A stretch of 64,000 bases of DNA from Chrysophaeum taylorii (Eukaryota > Sar > Pelagophyceae > Pelagomonadales > Pelagomonadaceae). The notes beneath the pieces are model-generated. The model worked only from the letters and a program-made list of their open reading frames with translations. It did no database searches and was not told where the DNA came from. Location of the stretch: contig JAQMWT010000034.1 in the NCBI GenBank assembly GCA_029834535.1, positions 124,001 through 188,000 on the forward strand. Reading direction: 5' to 3'. The translations under genes and the position numbers were made by a program. Shown here piece after piece: positions 1 through 8,835 of this stretch. Each line of letters begins with the position of its first letter. Position 1 is the stretch's first letter.

Positions 1-504
1 CGGCGTCGTGCTTACGACGGTGCCAACCTCTCCGACTTAGACGTTGGTGACATTCGTCATATCCCGGTTGTGGCGATGGTCGAATACCTGGGCTCGGTAA
101 TCTCTCGCAAGTTACTGCGTAGTGATTCTGAAGACGTCGTCTCTCATCTGAAGCAGATGGCAACGGCTTTTGACGCGCTTCGTCGTTGCGGTTTTCGCCT
201 CGAGATACGTCTCTGCTTGAGCCAGGTGAACTGTCAAGTACGTCGGTCTCTTTCCGTCCTCTTCCACGGTGCGGAATCATAGTGCCTAAACGCCGAGGTT
301 GTCTTCAATCGCCAGCGATACTTTACGTGTACAATGTGCACGCGCTACGCGTCGGTTTACGCGACACCAGGCCTCAAATCGATATCAAAACTTCTATCCA
401 CCTTTGAAGAGCGCCTTAGCGACTATCGATGCTTATATCTCTCGCCGACAGCTCCGCTATGCAGGCCACGTTGCCCGGATGTCCTGGGACCGTGTCCTTC
501 AGAA

Positions 505-609
505 GATGCGATGCGATGCGATGCGATGCGACGCGATGCGACGCGATGCGATGCGATGCGATGCGTTGCGACGCGATGCGACGCGATACGTTGCGTTGCG
601 CTGCGTTGC
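505..609. repeat. Pentanucleotide satellite (GATGC)n, diverged
   Basis: About 20 head-to-tail units of GATGC with variants GACGC, GTTGC and GATAC. It starts directly after the last recognisable reverse-transcriptase residues, so it may have grown inside the dead LINE copy. Because the unit is 5 bp, all six frames stay open for a while and give spurious MRCDAMRCD-type ORFs. Confidence 0.95.
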
Positions 610-855
610 TCTCCTCCTGGTGCGCCGCCTCCAAACACGCGTCCCCACACTTCATATACAGTCGGGGTCTGAACAAGGCACTCCGCAAATTCCACATACC
701 AACGCAGACCTGGTACTTCCTCGCTCAAGATCACGACATATAGCGACAGACCTTCAACTTTCCCTAACTTCCCCTTTATACGCCTCAAGTCAGAACGCCT
801 TTTGATTTGGCGCTGAGATCACCCTGCGCCCCGTGCATTCGGCGGGCCTCTGATA

Positions 856-888
<33 letters not shown>

Positions 889-889
889 A
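856..889. repeat. (TTAG)n tail
   Basis: Eight uninterrupted TTAG units at the end of the LINE relic. The same tetramer (as CTAA on this strand) borders the short repeat copies at 13.9 kb and 52.4 kb, suggesting related retroelement tails. Confidence 0.9.
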
Positions 890-1363
890 TTGGGTCGACG
901 ATGTCCCTCTCTCTCCCCCGTTCTTATTTTTTGTTTTAAAAGCGCTTCCATTTTGCTTGTCGCGACACGCGTTTTCGCTAGGTCACTCTCCTACCTTAGT
1001 ACTGCGCGAGCGAGGATTGCAGCCTCATACTCGACTCGATGGGCGGCGGCAACGGCGGTTGCGGCGACACTACGGGAGGTTGCTTGCCATGATGTGAGTT
1101 CTGTCTGGGAAGAAGAGCTTCTCGGCCCAAAAAAGATTCTCGCTCCCCTCACCCACCAAGCACGGGGGATTTTTAAAAGTCTGCTTACGGAAGTGCTCCC
1201 GCGCTTATCCTCGGCGACGATCAAGGTGCAAGGTGTCGCGTAAGACCACGCGGTGCGGGATCGTCCTTGCCCTTTTCACGAGGTGCCCCCCCGCCGAAGA
1301 ACGACGACGTCATTGACGGGTTTAAGGGTTAGTGTTACATAATAAGGGTTAGTTTTACGTTTG

Positions 1364-2242
1364 ATGATGCGGGTCGCCGTGGGGCAGATGACCTCGACGT
1401 CGGTGCACGCGACGAACCTGCATATCGCGAACGAGCTATGCGAGCGCGCCAAGGCCGCGGGCGCGGCGATGCTGGCGCTCCCCGAATGCTTCGCGTTCAT
1501 AGGGGGGTCCGAAGCGAAGGAAACGGTCGCACAGGCGACGGCGCTGAACGACGAACCGTTCGGCGACTTTCAAGGGCTAGCGAGACGTCACGGTCTGTGG
1601 CTGTCGTGCGGCGGTTTCCACGAGCGCGCGTCGGCGTCCAAGGTCTACAATTCGCACGTCATTGTGGACGCGTCGGGGTCGATCGTCCGAGCGTACCGGA
1701 AATGTCACCTCTTCGACGTTTCGATCCCCGGGGGCGCCGTGCTCATGGAGTCGAAGACTACCGTGCCGGGGGACGCGGTGGCCGAGGTTGTCGAGACGCC
1801 GGTGGGTCGGCTGGGGCTGACGACCTGCTACGACCTTAGATTTCCTGAGCTCTTCACGGCTCTCGCGAGAAGGGGAGCGGAGGTTATTCTCGTGCCGTCG
1901 GCGTTTACCGTTCCGACGGGTCTCGCTCATTGGCACCTCCTTTTGCGAGCGCGCGCCGTCGAGACCCAGTGCTACGTTGCGGCCGCGGCCCAAGTTGGAA
2001 CGCACAACGCGAAGCGACGGAGCTTTGGCCACGCGCTCGCCGTCGATCCCTGGGGCGACGTCCTCGCCGACGCCGGCGGCGAGGCATCCCCCGCCATCGT
2101 GTGCTTTGATGTCGACCGGGACAAGCTCGCCACCCTCCGCGCGCGCATGCCCATCCAAAAGCATCGCCGACAGGATGTCCTCGAACTCGCCCTTTTTGAC
2201 CGCGGTGACGACGAGGAGACCGCCGCCGCTCGAGACTACTGA
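1364..2242 (+). CDS. Nitrilase-superfamily amidase, Nit1-like (deaminated glutathione amidase)
   Basis: 292-aa single-exon gene filling the whole nitrilase fold. The Glu-Lys-Cys triad is visible: E41 in LPECF, K113 in YRKCHLFDV and C155 in TTCYDLRFPELF. The last motif is typical of the Nit1/NitFhit branch rather than plant auxin nitrilases. In other organisms this branch hydrolyses deaminated glutathione, a metabolite-repair reaction in cytosol and mitochondria. I start at the ATG at 1364; a TTG codon just before it is in frame but unlikely. Two AGGGTTAG motifs sit within 40 bp upstream. It converges on the RING gene with about 155 bp between stops. The family call is firm; the exact substrate is inferred. 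Confidence 0.88.
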   Translation: MMRVAVGQMTSTSVHATNLHIANELCERAKAAGAAMLALPECFAFIGGSEAKETVAQATALNDEPFGDFQGLARRHGLWLSCGGFHERASASKVYNSHVIVDASGSIVRAYRKCHLFDVSIPGGAVLMESKTTVPGDAVAEVVETPVGRLGLTTCYDLRFPELFTALARRGAEVILVPSAFTVPTGLAHWHLLLRARAVETQCYVAAAAQVGTHNAKRRSFGHALAVDPWGDVLADAGGEASPAIVCFDVDRDKLATLRARMPIQKHRRQDVLELALFDRGDDEETAAARDY

Positions 2243-2397
2243 CTTTTTATGCACGAATCCCGACGAGTATAGAGTAGAGTACACTGTACATGCGCAACAA
2301 CGGCACCGGAGAGGAGGACTTCTTCTTTCACTACTATGCAGCCAGCCAGCCAGCAGGCAACACGGTTTTTGAAATTGCGAAACATCGTACGGTGGCG

Positions 2398-3381
2398 TCA
2401 TGCGAGGACGCAGGGGCAGATGTCGGCGGCCGATATGGAGGGGGGTCTCGGGCGCCATCGGATTTCGGCGAAGGTGGCCGGGTGGTCCGAGTGCCAGACG
2501 AGTTCGTGGTGTTGGACGGTGGTGAGGGTGTAGACGACGTCGGTGCCGGGCCACACGAAGGAGGGGGGGTCGGTGTTCCGAAGTCGGCAGCGCTGGCGGT
2601 CGATGGTCCAGCGGCCGCGCCTGAGTCTGATGAGGTGCTCCGGGCGAGCGTTCGCGGGGACGACGGTCCAGGCGCGCGAGTCGTCGGGCTTCAAGACGAT
2701 CGAAGGGGGAGGCTTGTGCGGGGGATACAGGACGAGACAGTCAATAACGAGGCCGGATTTGGAGGTGGTCTGGTCGAGCGCGCGCATCGAGGCCGATACA
2801 TCCCTCTTGATGTCGAGGTCGAGGGTCCCGACGACAAGCAGGTCCCAGTCGCCGACGGTCGCGAGCTCTTGACTTAGGTCGACGCGTCGCTTCTCTACGC
2901 CGTCGAGGTATAAGACGACGGGCCCGCGAAACCGCAGGTGCCGGAGTCGCTTCACCCGAAAGGCCACGAGATACTCGCCGGGCGGGACGGAATGGGCCTC
3001 GGCGCCGACGTGGTAGAAGCACGCGTCGACGACTAGCCAACAGTCTTGCGTCAGCAGATCGTACCCGCCGACGCCGCGCGCGAACTGATCCGAGTACCGC
3101 CACACGCACCCGACCGACGCCGTCACGATGCTCCCCCGTTCGGGGCACGCCACCGGCGCTCCGCTCTCGTGCCGCCGCAGTGGCAACAAAGCCTCGCGGC
3201 ACAGCGGGCACCGCGCCCCGAGCGACCCTCGTTGCAGCACGGCCTCGACGCACCGCTTGCAGTAGCTGTGCCCACACCCCGTGTCGACGCGGTCCTCGTA
3301 CGCCTCCAAGCAGATCCCGCATACCTCCTCCTCCTCCTCCTCCTCCAGAAAGCCAGCTGCTTGTGATATCACACGCGCCAT
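2398..3381 (-). CDS. RING-finger protein, probable E3 ubiquitin ligase
   Basis: 327 aa. Residues 21-61 form a complete C3HC4 RING: C21-x2-C24, C36-x-H38, C41-x2-C44, C58-x2-C61, preceded by a run of seven Glu (13-19) encoded by a CTC repeat. RING proteins of this kind recruit an E2 enzyme and transfer ubiquitin to a target. The rest (about 85-327) is rich in beta-strand-like segments, has no motif I recognise and probably recognises the substrate. The gene is head-to-head with the glycosyltransferase/lyase gene, 315 bp between starts, and converges with the amidase gene. Confidence 0.8.
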   Translation of the reverse strand: MARVISQAAGFLEEEEEEEVCGICLEAYEDRVDTGCGHSYCKRCVEAVLQRGSLGARCPLCREALLPLRRHESGAPVACPERGSIVTASVGCVWRYSDQFARGVGGYDLLTQDCWLVVDACFYHVGAEAHSVPPGEYLVAFRVKRLRHLRFRGPVVLYLDGVEKRRVDLSQELATVGDWDLLVVGTLDLDIKRDVSASMRALDQTTSKSGLVIDCLVLYPPHKPPPSIVLKPDDSRAWTVVPANARPEHLIRLRRGRWTIDRQRCRLRNTDPPSFVWPGTDVVYTLTTVQHHELVWHSDHPATFAEIRWRPRPPSISAADICPCVLA

Positions 3382-3548
3382 TTCTTTCGTTCAACTTGTG
3401 GGTAACCTCGACGCTCCCTTCAACCCTTCGAAAGATAGGGTAAAGGGATAGGATAATTGCAATCTTTCTGACAAACCGCCCCTGAGTCAGATTGGGAGCT
3501 TTCTAAAAAAAAAGGACTCTTTCGTACTTGAAGAACCACCCTGTCCCT

Positions 3549-3572
3549 AATAATAATAATAATAATAATAAT
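3549..3572. repeat. (TAA)n microsatellite in divergent promoter region
   Basis: About eight TAA/AAT units in the 315-bp spacer between the divergent RING and glycosyltransferase/lyase genes; a (GATGAC/GATGAT)n stretch follows at 3623-3646. Confidence 0.85.
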
Positions 3573-3696
3573 GTCCTCGGGGAGTATGCAAGTATTAATT
3601 CTTCTTCTATTCATTTCTTCCATGACGATGACGATGATGATGATGATCCCTTTTTTTGGTCAGCAGCATTTCGCACTTTGAGAAGGAGCACCACCA

Positions 3697-6582
3697 ATGA
3701 CGACGACGGATGCATGGCGTTTGCTCGTGAGTGCCGTCGCCACCGTGGCCACCGCCGCGGGGGCCAAGCCGGACCCTGTCGAAGCGGCAGCCGTCAACGC
3801 GAGGATCGTCGACCTCCAGACGCGGTCCGGACACCTTATGAGCGCCAAGGCGCTCGCGCTGATGCGGTCACCCTGGCCCCTCGGCGCCGTTCCCGAACGA
3901 CAACTCACCGACAAGGTCGGCCTCTACAGAATCATAGGAAACCCTCTCCCGCCGCGCCACGACGCGCAGCAGCTCGACAGAAACCTGCGGTACATGCTCG
4001 ACCGCGAGCCGCCTCTCCAGCGCGCCGAGAAAATCTTCGTCCTCAATCGCCTCAACGAATCGCTCGAGGAGAGAGCGCGCTCGATCATTTCAGCCTACGG
4101 CCACGAGACGGTCGTCATCAAATTCGACCCGAACGAGTATCGCCCCTACCAGGCCGAGGACACGTACGGTCTCGCGCCCAAAGACTGGGGGGACCTCATC
4201 CATCCCAAGTTCCACCGCATGAACGCCAACTTGTACCTGATGAACAACAACGGCGCCCGTAACACGGCCTTGCGCCACGGCGTGCGCAACGGCTTCCGAT
4301 GGACGCTCCCCTTGGACGGCAACTGCTTCTTCACCGAGCACCACTGGAACGCGCTCCTCGCCGAGCTCGACGACTACGAGCGCCGCAACATCAAATTCGC
4401 CGCACTCCCGATGGTCCGAACCACCGCTCGAGAGCCGCTCGAGGAAATCCTCCACCCCGACCAGACAGCGAAGAACAAATCACGTCGCCGAACGTCGTCG
4501 TCTCCTTCTTCTTCTTCTTCTTCTTCCTCGGGGGCCGACGTGAGAGTCATCGACGACATGCCGGGCCTCGCCGCAAACGCGGGGCCCGGCGAGCACCAGA
4601 TTGCTTTTCATTCGTCGGCGATGCTGCGGTTCGACCCGACCGTGCCTTACGGCCACCGCCCCAAGGTCTCGATGCTGTGGAAACTCGGCATCCCGGGCGC
4701 CTGGGACAAGTGGAACCACGACTTCGTCTTCCGAAGCGAGGGCGCGTGTGACTACTGGGGCCTCGAAAAGAGGATCAAACTCCCGAGCGTTTGCCGCCGC
4801 ACGCTGCCGCGCGTCGGCGACGTCGTCACCATCGGCCAGACGACCGAGACGTCGGCGCTCGTCTACCGCCTACCCGACGCGTGGCCCGCGGTGAAAAAAA
4901 AACCCTCCGCGTCGGCGTTGTCGAACAGCAGCGCACCACACGCCGCGGGCGACGACTTTTTTTCGCGACGAAACCGGCGCGACCTGCGCGACGTCGCCAT
5001 CATGGACAAGATCGCTGCCGTCAACGCCGAGTTCCCGTCGTCGACGCGACACGCCGCCGCTTTTCGCAAGCCCCTCTACTTCAACGTTTTCTCGATGGAG
5101 TCGATGCGCCGCGAGTGCGTCGTTTATAAGGCCGAGCTCCACGAGCCCCGCGGCCCGCCGCCCGTAACGCCCGACGCGAGGCCGCCGCGCGGCCTCGTCG
5201 ACCAACACCACTGCGCCCAGATTGACGCGCTCGTCGCGTTGGCCGAGGCCCGCCTGGGCGATCGACCGATGAGCGTCGTCGACAAGGAAGAATACGTGCG
5301 CGCCAATCAGCGCCCGATCCCGATCGAGACCAACGTCATCAACAACCACAGCAAAACTCCTTTTTTGAAACAACAACGACAACGTCCGACGACGATGCGA
5401 TTCCCGACGCCTCCCGCGAACGCCACGCCCCACCATTTCCAAAACATCGGTGGCTTCAACTGGCGCGTCGCCGAGTTGCCGCTCGACGTCGACGCGTCCG
5501 AAGTCCACCTCATCCTCCCCCGGCGCACGCCCGCCGCCGACAAGAGCAGCCTCCTCCCCCTGGATAACCCCGAGTTCCGCAGACGCTTCGCCGAGGAATT
5601 CGTGCGATGGGACGGCCACCACAGGCCCGACGGTCGGCTGTGGGGCCCCGGGTCACCGGCGTACGACCGAACGCGATCCTACGATATGCTCTCCAACGTC
5701 ACCTTGTACAGTCTGGCCCACTTCTACACGGGCGACGCGCGATTCGCCCGCAAGGCGGTCTCGCTATTCCGCGCGTGGTTCATCGACCGCGAAACCCGCA
5801 TGCTGCCGACGATGGAGTTCGCTCAGTGGTCGCGGCCGTCGCGAGAATCGTACGGCGTCGTCCAACTTAAGGACCTCGCGTTTGCATTCGACGCGCTCGC
5901 TCTCCTCCAGCGCTCGACCGCGTGGACCAACGCCGACGAGCAGGGGATGCGCACCTGGTGCGCGCGCTACCTCGACTTCCTCGCCTCTTCCCAGGACCGC
6001 ACCTCGAGATCCGCGCACGGTTGGTGGTTCCTGCTCCAATACAGCGCGGTCGCGCGATGCGCCGGCCACTCCAACGCCCAGATCAAACAGCTTATGTCGG
6101 AACGGGTCGACAAGCTCGTTTCGCCCGTGCTCAACCACCGCGGCAACAACGGCGTGATTTCTCCACTGGACTCCTCAGCGACCGGAAATCCTTTCGGCGG
6201 CTCGTACGCACCGATCCTCGCGTGGCGTGCCCTTCACAACCTTGGCGACCTGCCAATGGCACGCAAACTCGCGACCATCCTCCGCACCACCGCGGCCACC
6301 CTCGACCTCGACGCCGCGTCGCGCCGCCTGATGCTGCGAAGGAGCCGCGGAATCAACACCACGACCTCCGAGGCTGCTTCGCCACTTTGCCAGTGGGCCC
6401 TTGATTTTGACTTCGCCTTTGGATCGGCATTGGCAATGTGCCGGCACAAACACATACCGCGTCGAGTCGATCCGGGAGTCCCGCCCATCCCCTCACACGA
6501 GCTCGAGAAATTCGCCTTGCCCCCATTGCTTCCCAGTAATCCCCTCGTCGGCATCTTCCCCTTTATGAACCTCGCGTGGTGA
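3697..6582 (+). CDS. Two-domain protein: glycosyltransferase-like N-terminus and alginate-lyase-like C-terminus
   Basis: 961 aa, one exon. Residues 8-23 are mildly hydrophobic and could be a secretion signal. Residues 76-240 carry LYRIIGN (76-82), PPRH (85-88), a VLNRLNE segment, an NNNGARN motif near 183 and LPLDGN near 206. This set occurs in uncharacterised GT-A-like proteins of bacteria and eukaryotes; I infer a sugar-nucleotide transferase. A Ser run (about 268-278, from TCT repeats) lies inside. Residues about 618-890 resemble the alpha/alpha-barrel of alginate lyases (PF05426 type): LYSLAHFYTGDARFARKA, an AWFIDRETRMLPTMEFAQ helix pair and SAHGWWFLLQ, the position of the family's 'NHGxWY' motif. 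The usual RT...HYS catalytic stretch looks replaced by SATGNPFGGSYA, so activity is uncertain. Confidence 0.68.
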   Translation: MTTTDAWRLLVSAVATVATAAGAKPDPVEAAAVNARIVDLQTRSGHLMSAKALALMRSPWPLGAVPERQLTDKVGLYRIIGNPLPPRHDAQQLDRNLRYMLDREPPLQRAEKIFVLNRLNESLEERARSIISAYGHETVVIKFDPNEYRPYQAEDTYGLAPKDWGDLIHPKFHRMNANLYLMNNNGARNTALRHGVRNGFRWTLPLDGNCFFTEHHWNALLAELDDYERRNIKFAALPMVRTTAREPLEEILHPDQTAKNKSRRRTSSSPSSSSSSSSGADVRVIDDMPGLAANAGPGEHQIAFHSSAMLRFDPTVPYGHRPKVSMLWKLGIPGAWDKWNHDFVFRSEGACDYWGLEKRIKLPSVCRRTLPRVGDVVTIGQTTETSALVYRLPDAWPAVKKKPSASALSNSSAPHAAGDDFFSRRNRRDLRDVAIMDKIAAVNAEFPSSTRHAAAFRKPLYFNVFSMESMRRECVVYKAELHEPRGPPPVTPDARPPRGLVDQHHCAQIDALVALAEARLGDRPMSVVDKEEYVRANQRPIPIETNVINNHSKTPFLKQQRQRPTTMRFPTPPANATPHHFQNIGGFNWRVAELPLDVDASEVHLILPRRTPAADKSSLLPLDNPEFRRRFAEEFVRWDGHHRPDGRLWGPGSPAYDRTRSYDMLSNVTLYSLAHFYTGDARFARKAVSLFRAWFIDRETRMLPTMEFAQWSRPSRESYGVVQLKDLAFAFDALALLQRSTAWTNADEQGMRTWCARYLDFLASSQDRTSRSAHGWWFLLQYSAVARCAGHSNAQIKQLMSERVDKLVSPVLNHRGNNGVISPLDSSATGNPFGGSYAPILAWRALHNLGDLPMARKLATILRTTAATLDLDAASRRLMLRRSRGINTTTSEAASPLCQWALDFDFAFGSALAMCRHKHIPRRVDPGVPPIPSHELEKFALPPLLPSNPLVGIFPFMNLAW

Positions 6583-7597
6583 CGACGACGCCCCGGCCCA
6601 ACGACAACGCATGGTGTGTTCAAACGGCTGCACACACCACCGCTTGGAATGTATGATGCGATGATAGGAGATAACTACAGTTAGGACACTCGTGGTCGTT
6701 TGTAATGCCGCCGGAGGGGGGGAGAGTCGGGCGTTTTACACACAACACTCTTCCACGCTGCACTCCCCGTCGACATGCACGAGAAAATCTTCAGAGTGCA
6801 AGCAAGCAAATATGGTAGCCCTCTTGAGGACGAGATAGAGTTGGCTATTAATTAATTAATTATTATGAGTCTCGCATGCATGCACCGAGGTCAATAAGAA
6901 GAACGCCAAACTAAAATTTTTTCCTGGTCTGATGTGAGTACTTGCGCCGAGTTCGATGTCAAGAACCCCGTACTACACTCAAAGTAGCAAACTAACGTGC
7001 GGCGGCCCCCTGCCTTTGAAACCAAAGTCCAACTCTTTCTCTCTTCTGAATCAAGTCCCAAACACTCTTCTCCCTTTTTTTAATTTGCCGTCCTCACCCT
7101 GCTTCTCCCCCCTTTGTCTTCCTACTTTTGATTCTACGGCCTCCAAATTGTGCTTTCATGCTTTCTTCTTCGCCGTCCCCTGCGGTCGTCGGTGGTCTTT
7201 TCTTCCTTTTTTTTCCCGATCATCCATTCGTGCTCTTTGAGCCTGGGAGTCGCTAACTAATAATAATAATGACTACAAGTTATTAGCTTTCTTGTCACAC
7301 GACATGCTTCGTGTATACATCAAACTACCTTACTTTTACCACAAAAAATTGCTCTCGGCGTGGCGGGTCACATTAACCTTTCCCGCACGTTGCTCCTGCT
7401 CACATCTTATCATTGTTCTTCTTACATTCTCACCTTGTTGTCCCTTCTTGAGATTCCACCATCTTTACCCACAACATAGCCCAGCGCCAATCGTAAATTG
7501 ACCAAGCGTCGGCTCCCCATCATTTGCCAGCCGTCGGTCGCTTCGGTGCGCCGTTCCCCGCTTAGGCGACAGTGCAGCTCACATGTTAATAAATATA
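6583..7597. other. Intergenic, no gene seen
   Basis: About 1 kb downstream of the glycosyltransferase/lyase gene. AT content rises, there is a short (TTAA)n at 6845-6864 and pyrimidine-rich stretches at 7030-7230. No ORF has codon use like the neighbouring genes. Confidence 0.6.
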
Positions 7598-8600
7598 ACA
7601 AGTGCAGGCCAGTAAGTTCACCTACTCCCAATCTCTAACCCCAGTAAGTTCACCTAATCCCAGTAAGTTCACCTGGTCAGTAAGTTCACCTAGTCCCAAT
7701 CTCTATCCCGGCGTAAACCCACTCGTGCTCACACCCACTCACCCCACTCTCCTTTGAGCTCGTCGCTCTCACCTCCGCTAATCTAAGCTGCTTTGATCCG
7801 CACGCGCCGCCAACCTTTGAGTTTGAGTTGTCAAAAAACTCCAGTAAGCTCACCTGGTCTCAGTAAGTTCACCTGGTCACTCAGTTCACCTAGTCCCAAT
7901 CTCAAACCCCAGTAAGTTCACCTGGTCCCAGTAAGTTCACCTACAGTGCGCGTGTAGACGCCGGGAGGGGGCTTATCGGTATTGCGCAGCACGTGTGGGG
8001 TAGGGTGGAGTCGTCGACTCAGAAGAGCATATCCTCGGGGTTGCCGATCGACAGAGAGCCACGTAGAGCTGGACGTGACAGAAGACGGGCTTGGGCGAGA
8101 GGACGCCGACCTCGCGGGGCGTCTGGCCCTGGCTCTTGTTGATCGTTTGGCGTCGGCGGGCCTTAAGGGATACAGGTTGGAGGAGCCTCGGTGACAACGA
8201 CACGATCGATCATGTATCTGGTACCGTTGCAGTGGCCGTGCGACGGGTCGAGGTTGCGAAGACATTAAGCTCGCGATCAAAGTCAGCATGCCGTTGGTTG
8301 TCAGGGAGTTGAAAACTCTACTGTAAAGAGCGAGGCGTCGTCTTCCGACCCAGCCTAGTCAGCCGAAAAGAACTCCGACGCCTCGTCTCCGGGAAAAAAA
8401 GGCCGCGGTCATGCGCGCGTTGTCAGCATCGACAACATCGTTTCGACGGGGCGTGAGAATGGCGCGCTGAAAGAGCCGCCGCGGGTCGTGGAAATAGTCT
8501 GCGAGGTCGCCGTAGACGGCTTGGAGGATCACTGTCTGGCTCTCGCGCCTACCTGATCCTTACTCTCGCGCCTACCTGATCCTTACCCTAAATCGAGGGA
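7598..8600 (-). mobile_element. Helicase-derived mobile element, copy 1 (Helitron/PIF1-type relic, 1003 bp)
   Basis: On the minus strand the element runs from TCCCTCGATTTAGGG (8600 downward) to ACTGGCCTGCACTTGT (ending at 7598). Inside, broken frames give the C-terminal motifs of a Helitron/PIF1 helicase: a VYGDL...YFHDPRRLF and RAILTPRRNDVVD segment near 8400-8540, NLDPSHGHCNGTRYM near 8195-8255, and NKSQGQTPREVGVLSPKPVF with HVQLYVALCR near 8040-8130. The last third (7610-7945) is tandem AGGTGAACTTACTGG repeats. No Rep domain is present, so it is non-autonomous or decayed. The same architecture recurs at 35037-36012. Confidence 0.75.
7610..7945. repeat. Tandem/interspersed CCAGTAAGTTCACCT repeats
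   Basis: At least ten copies of a 15-bp core (CCAGTAAGTTCACCT on this strand) in two blocks separated by about 130 bp of unique sequence. The same arrangement, reversed, lies at 35695-36012. They form the subterminal region of the helicase-derived element. Confidence 0.9.
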
Positions 8601-8835
8601 CACACCCGGGACACCCCCCCTCTTAGCAGTCGACATTTAAAGACAGACAGTCAGATGACCCCGACTAGGTCCCGCGTACTTATCTCCGCCCGTCAAGCAC
8701 ATCCTTCATACCCCACAAACCCACCCACATCCTTCATGCTCCCCACACACACCCCCCCCTCTTAGCAGTCGACATTTAAAGACAGACAGACAGACAAACA
8801 AACAAACAGACAAACATCTGTCGATTAGTAGTTAA
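8601..8835 (+). mobile_element. Retroelement 'A' 3' tails, two nested fragments
   Basis: Two truncated 3' ends of the retroelement whose longest copy lies at 33583-34883. Fragment one (8601-8653) abuts the helicase element exactly at TCCCTCG. Fragment two (8654-8835) begins with the sequence encoding the end of the element's ORF (GATGACCCCGACTAG), then a C-rich stretch, CTCTTAGCAGTCGACATTTA, a (GACA/AACA)n tract, and ends with ATCTGTCGATTAGTAGTTAA. Confidence 0.75.

Larger units (their letters stand above)
1..890 (+). mobile_element. Degenerate LINE (non-LTR retrotransposon), 3' end of reverse transcriptase
   Basis: Translations in shifting frames match the C-terminal part of a LINE reverse transcriptase. 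Around 75-190 one frame gives VEYLGSVISRKLLRSDSEDV followed by an AFDALRR stretch. Around 255-285 another frame gives VLFHGAES. Around 430-510 a third gives ISRRQLRYAGHVARMSWDRV, the familiar 'RRLRWxGHVxRM' end of such polymerases. The frame changes show the copy is dead. It is followed by a GATGC-type satellite and, at 856-889, a (TTAG)n tail of the microsatellite type that several LINE clades carry at their 3' end. The 5' part lies outside the window or is lost. Confidence 0.8.

Noticed and set aside
505-609. CRISPR-like or telomeric array
   Set aside because: The 5-bp unit has no spacers and is not a telomere repeat; it is a simple satellite.
416-805. ORFs of MRCDAMRCD type
   Set aside because: They are translations of the GATGC satellite and appear in all frames.
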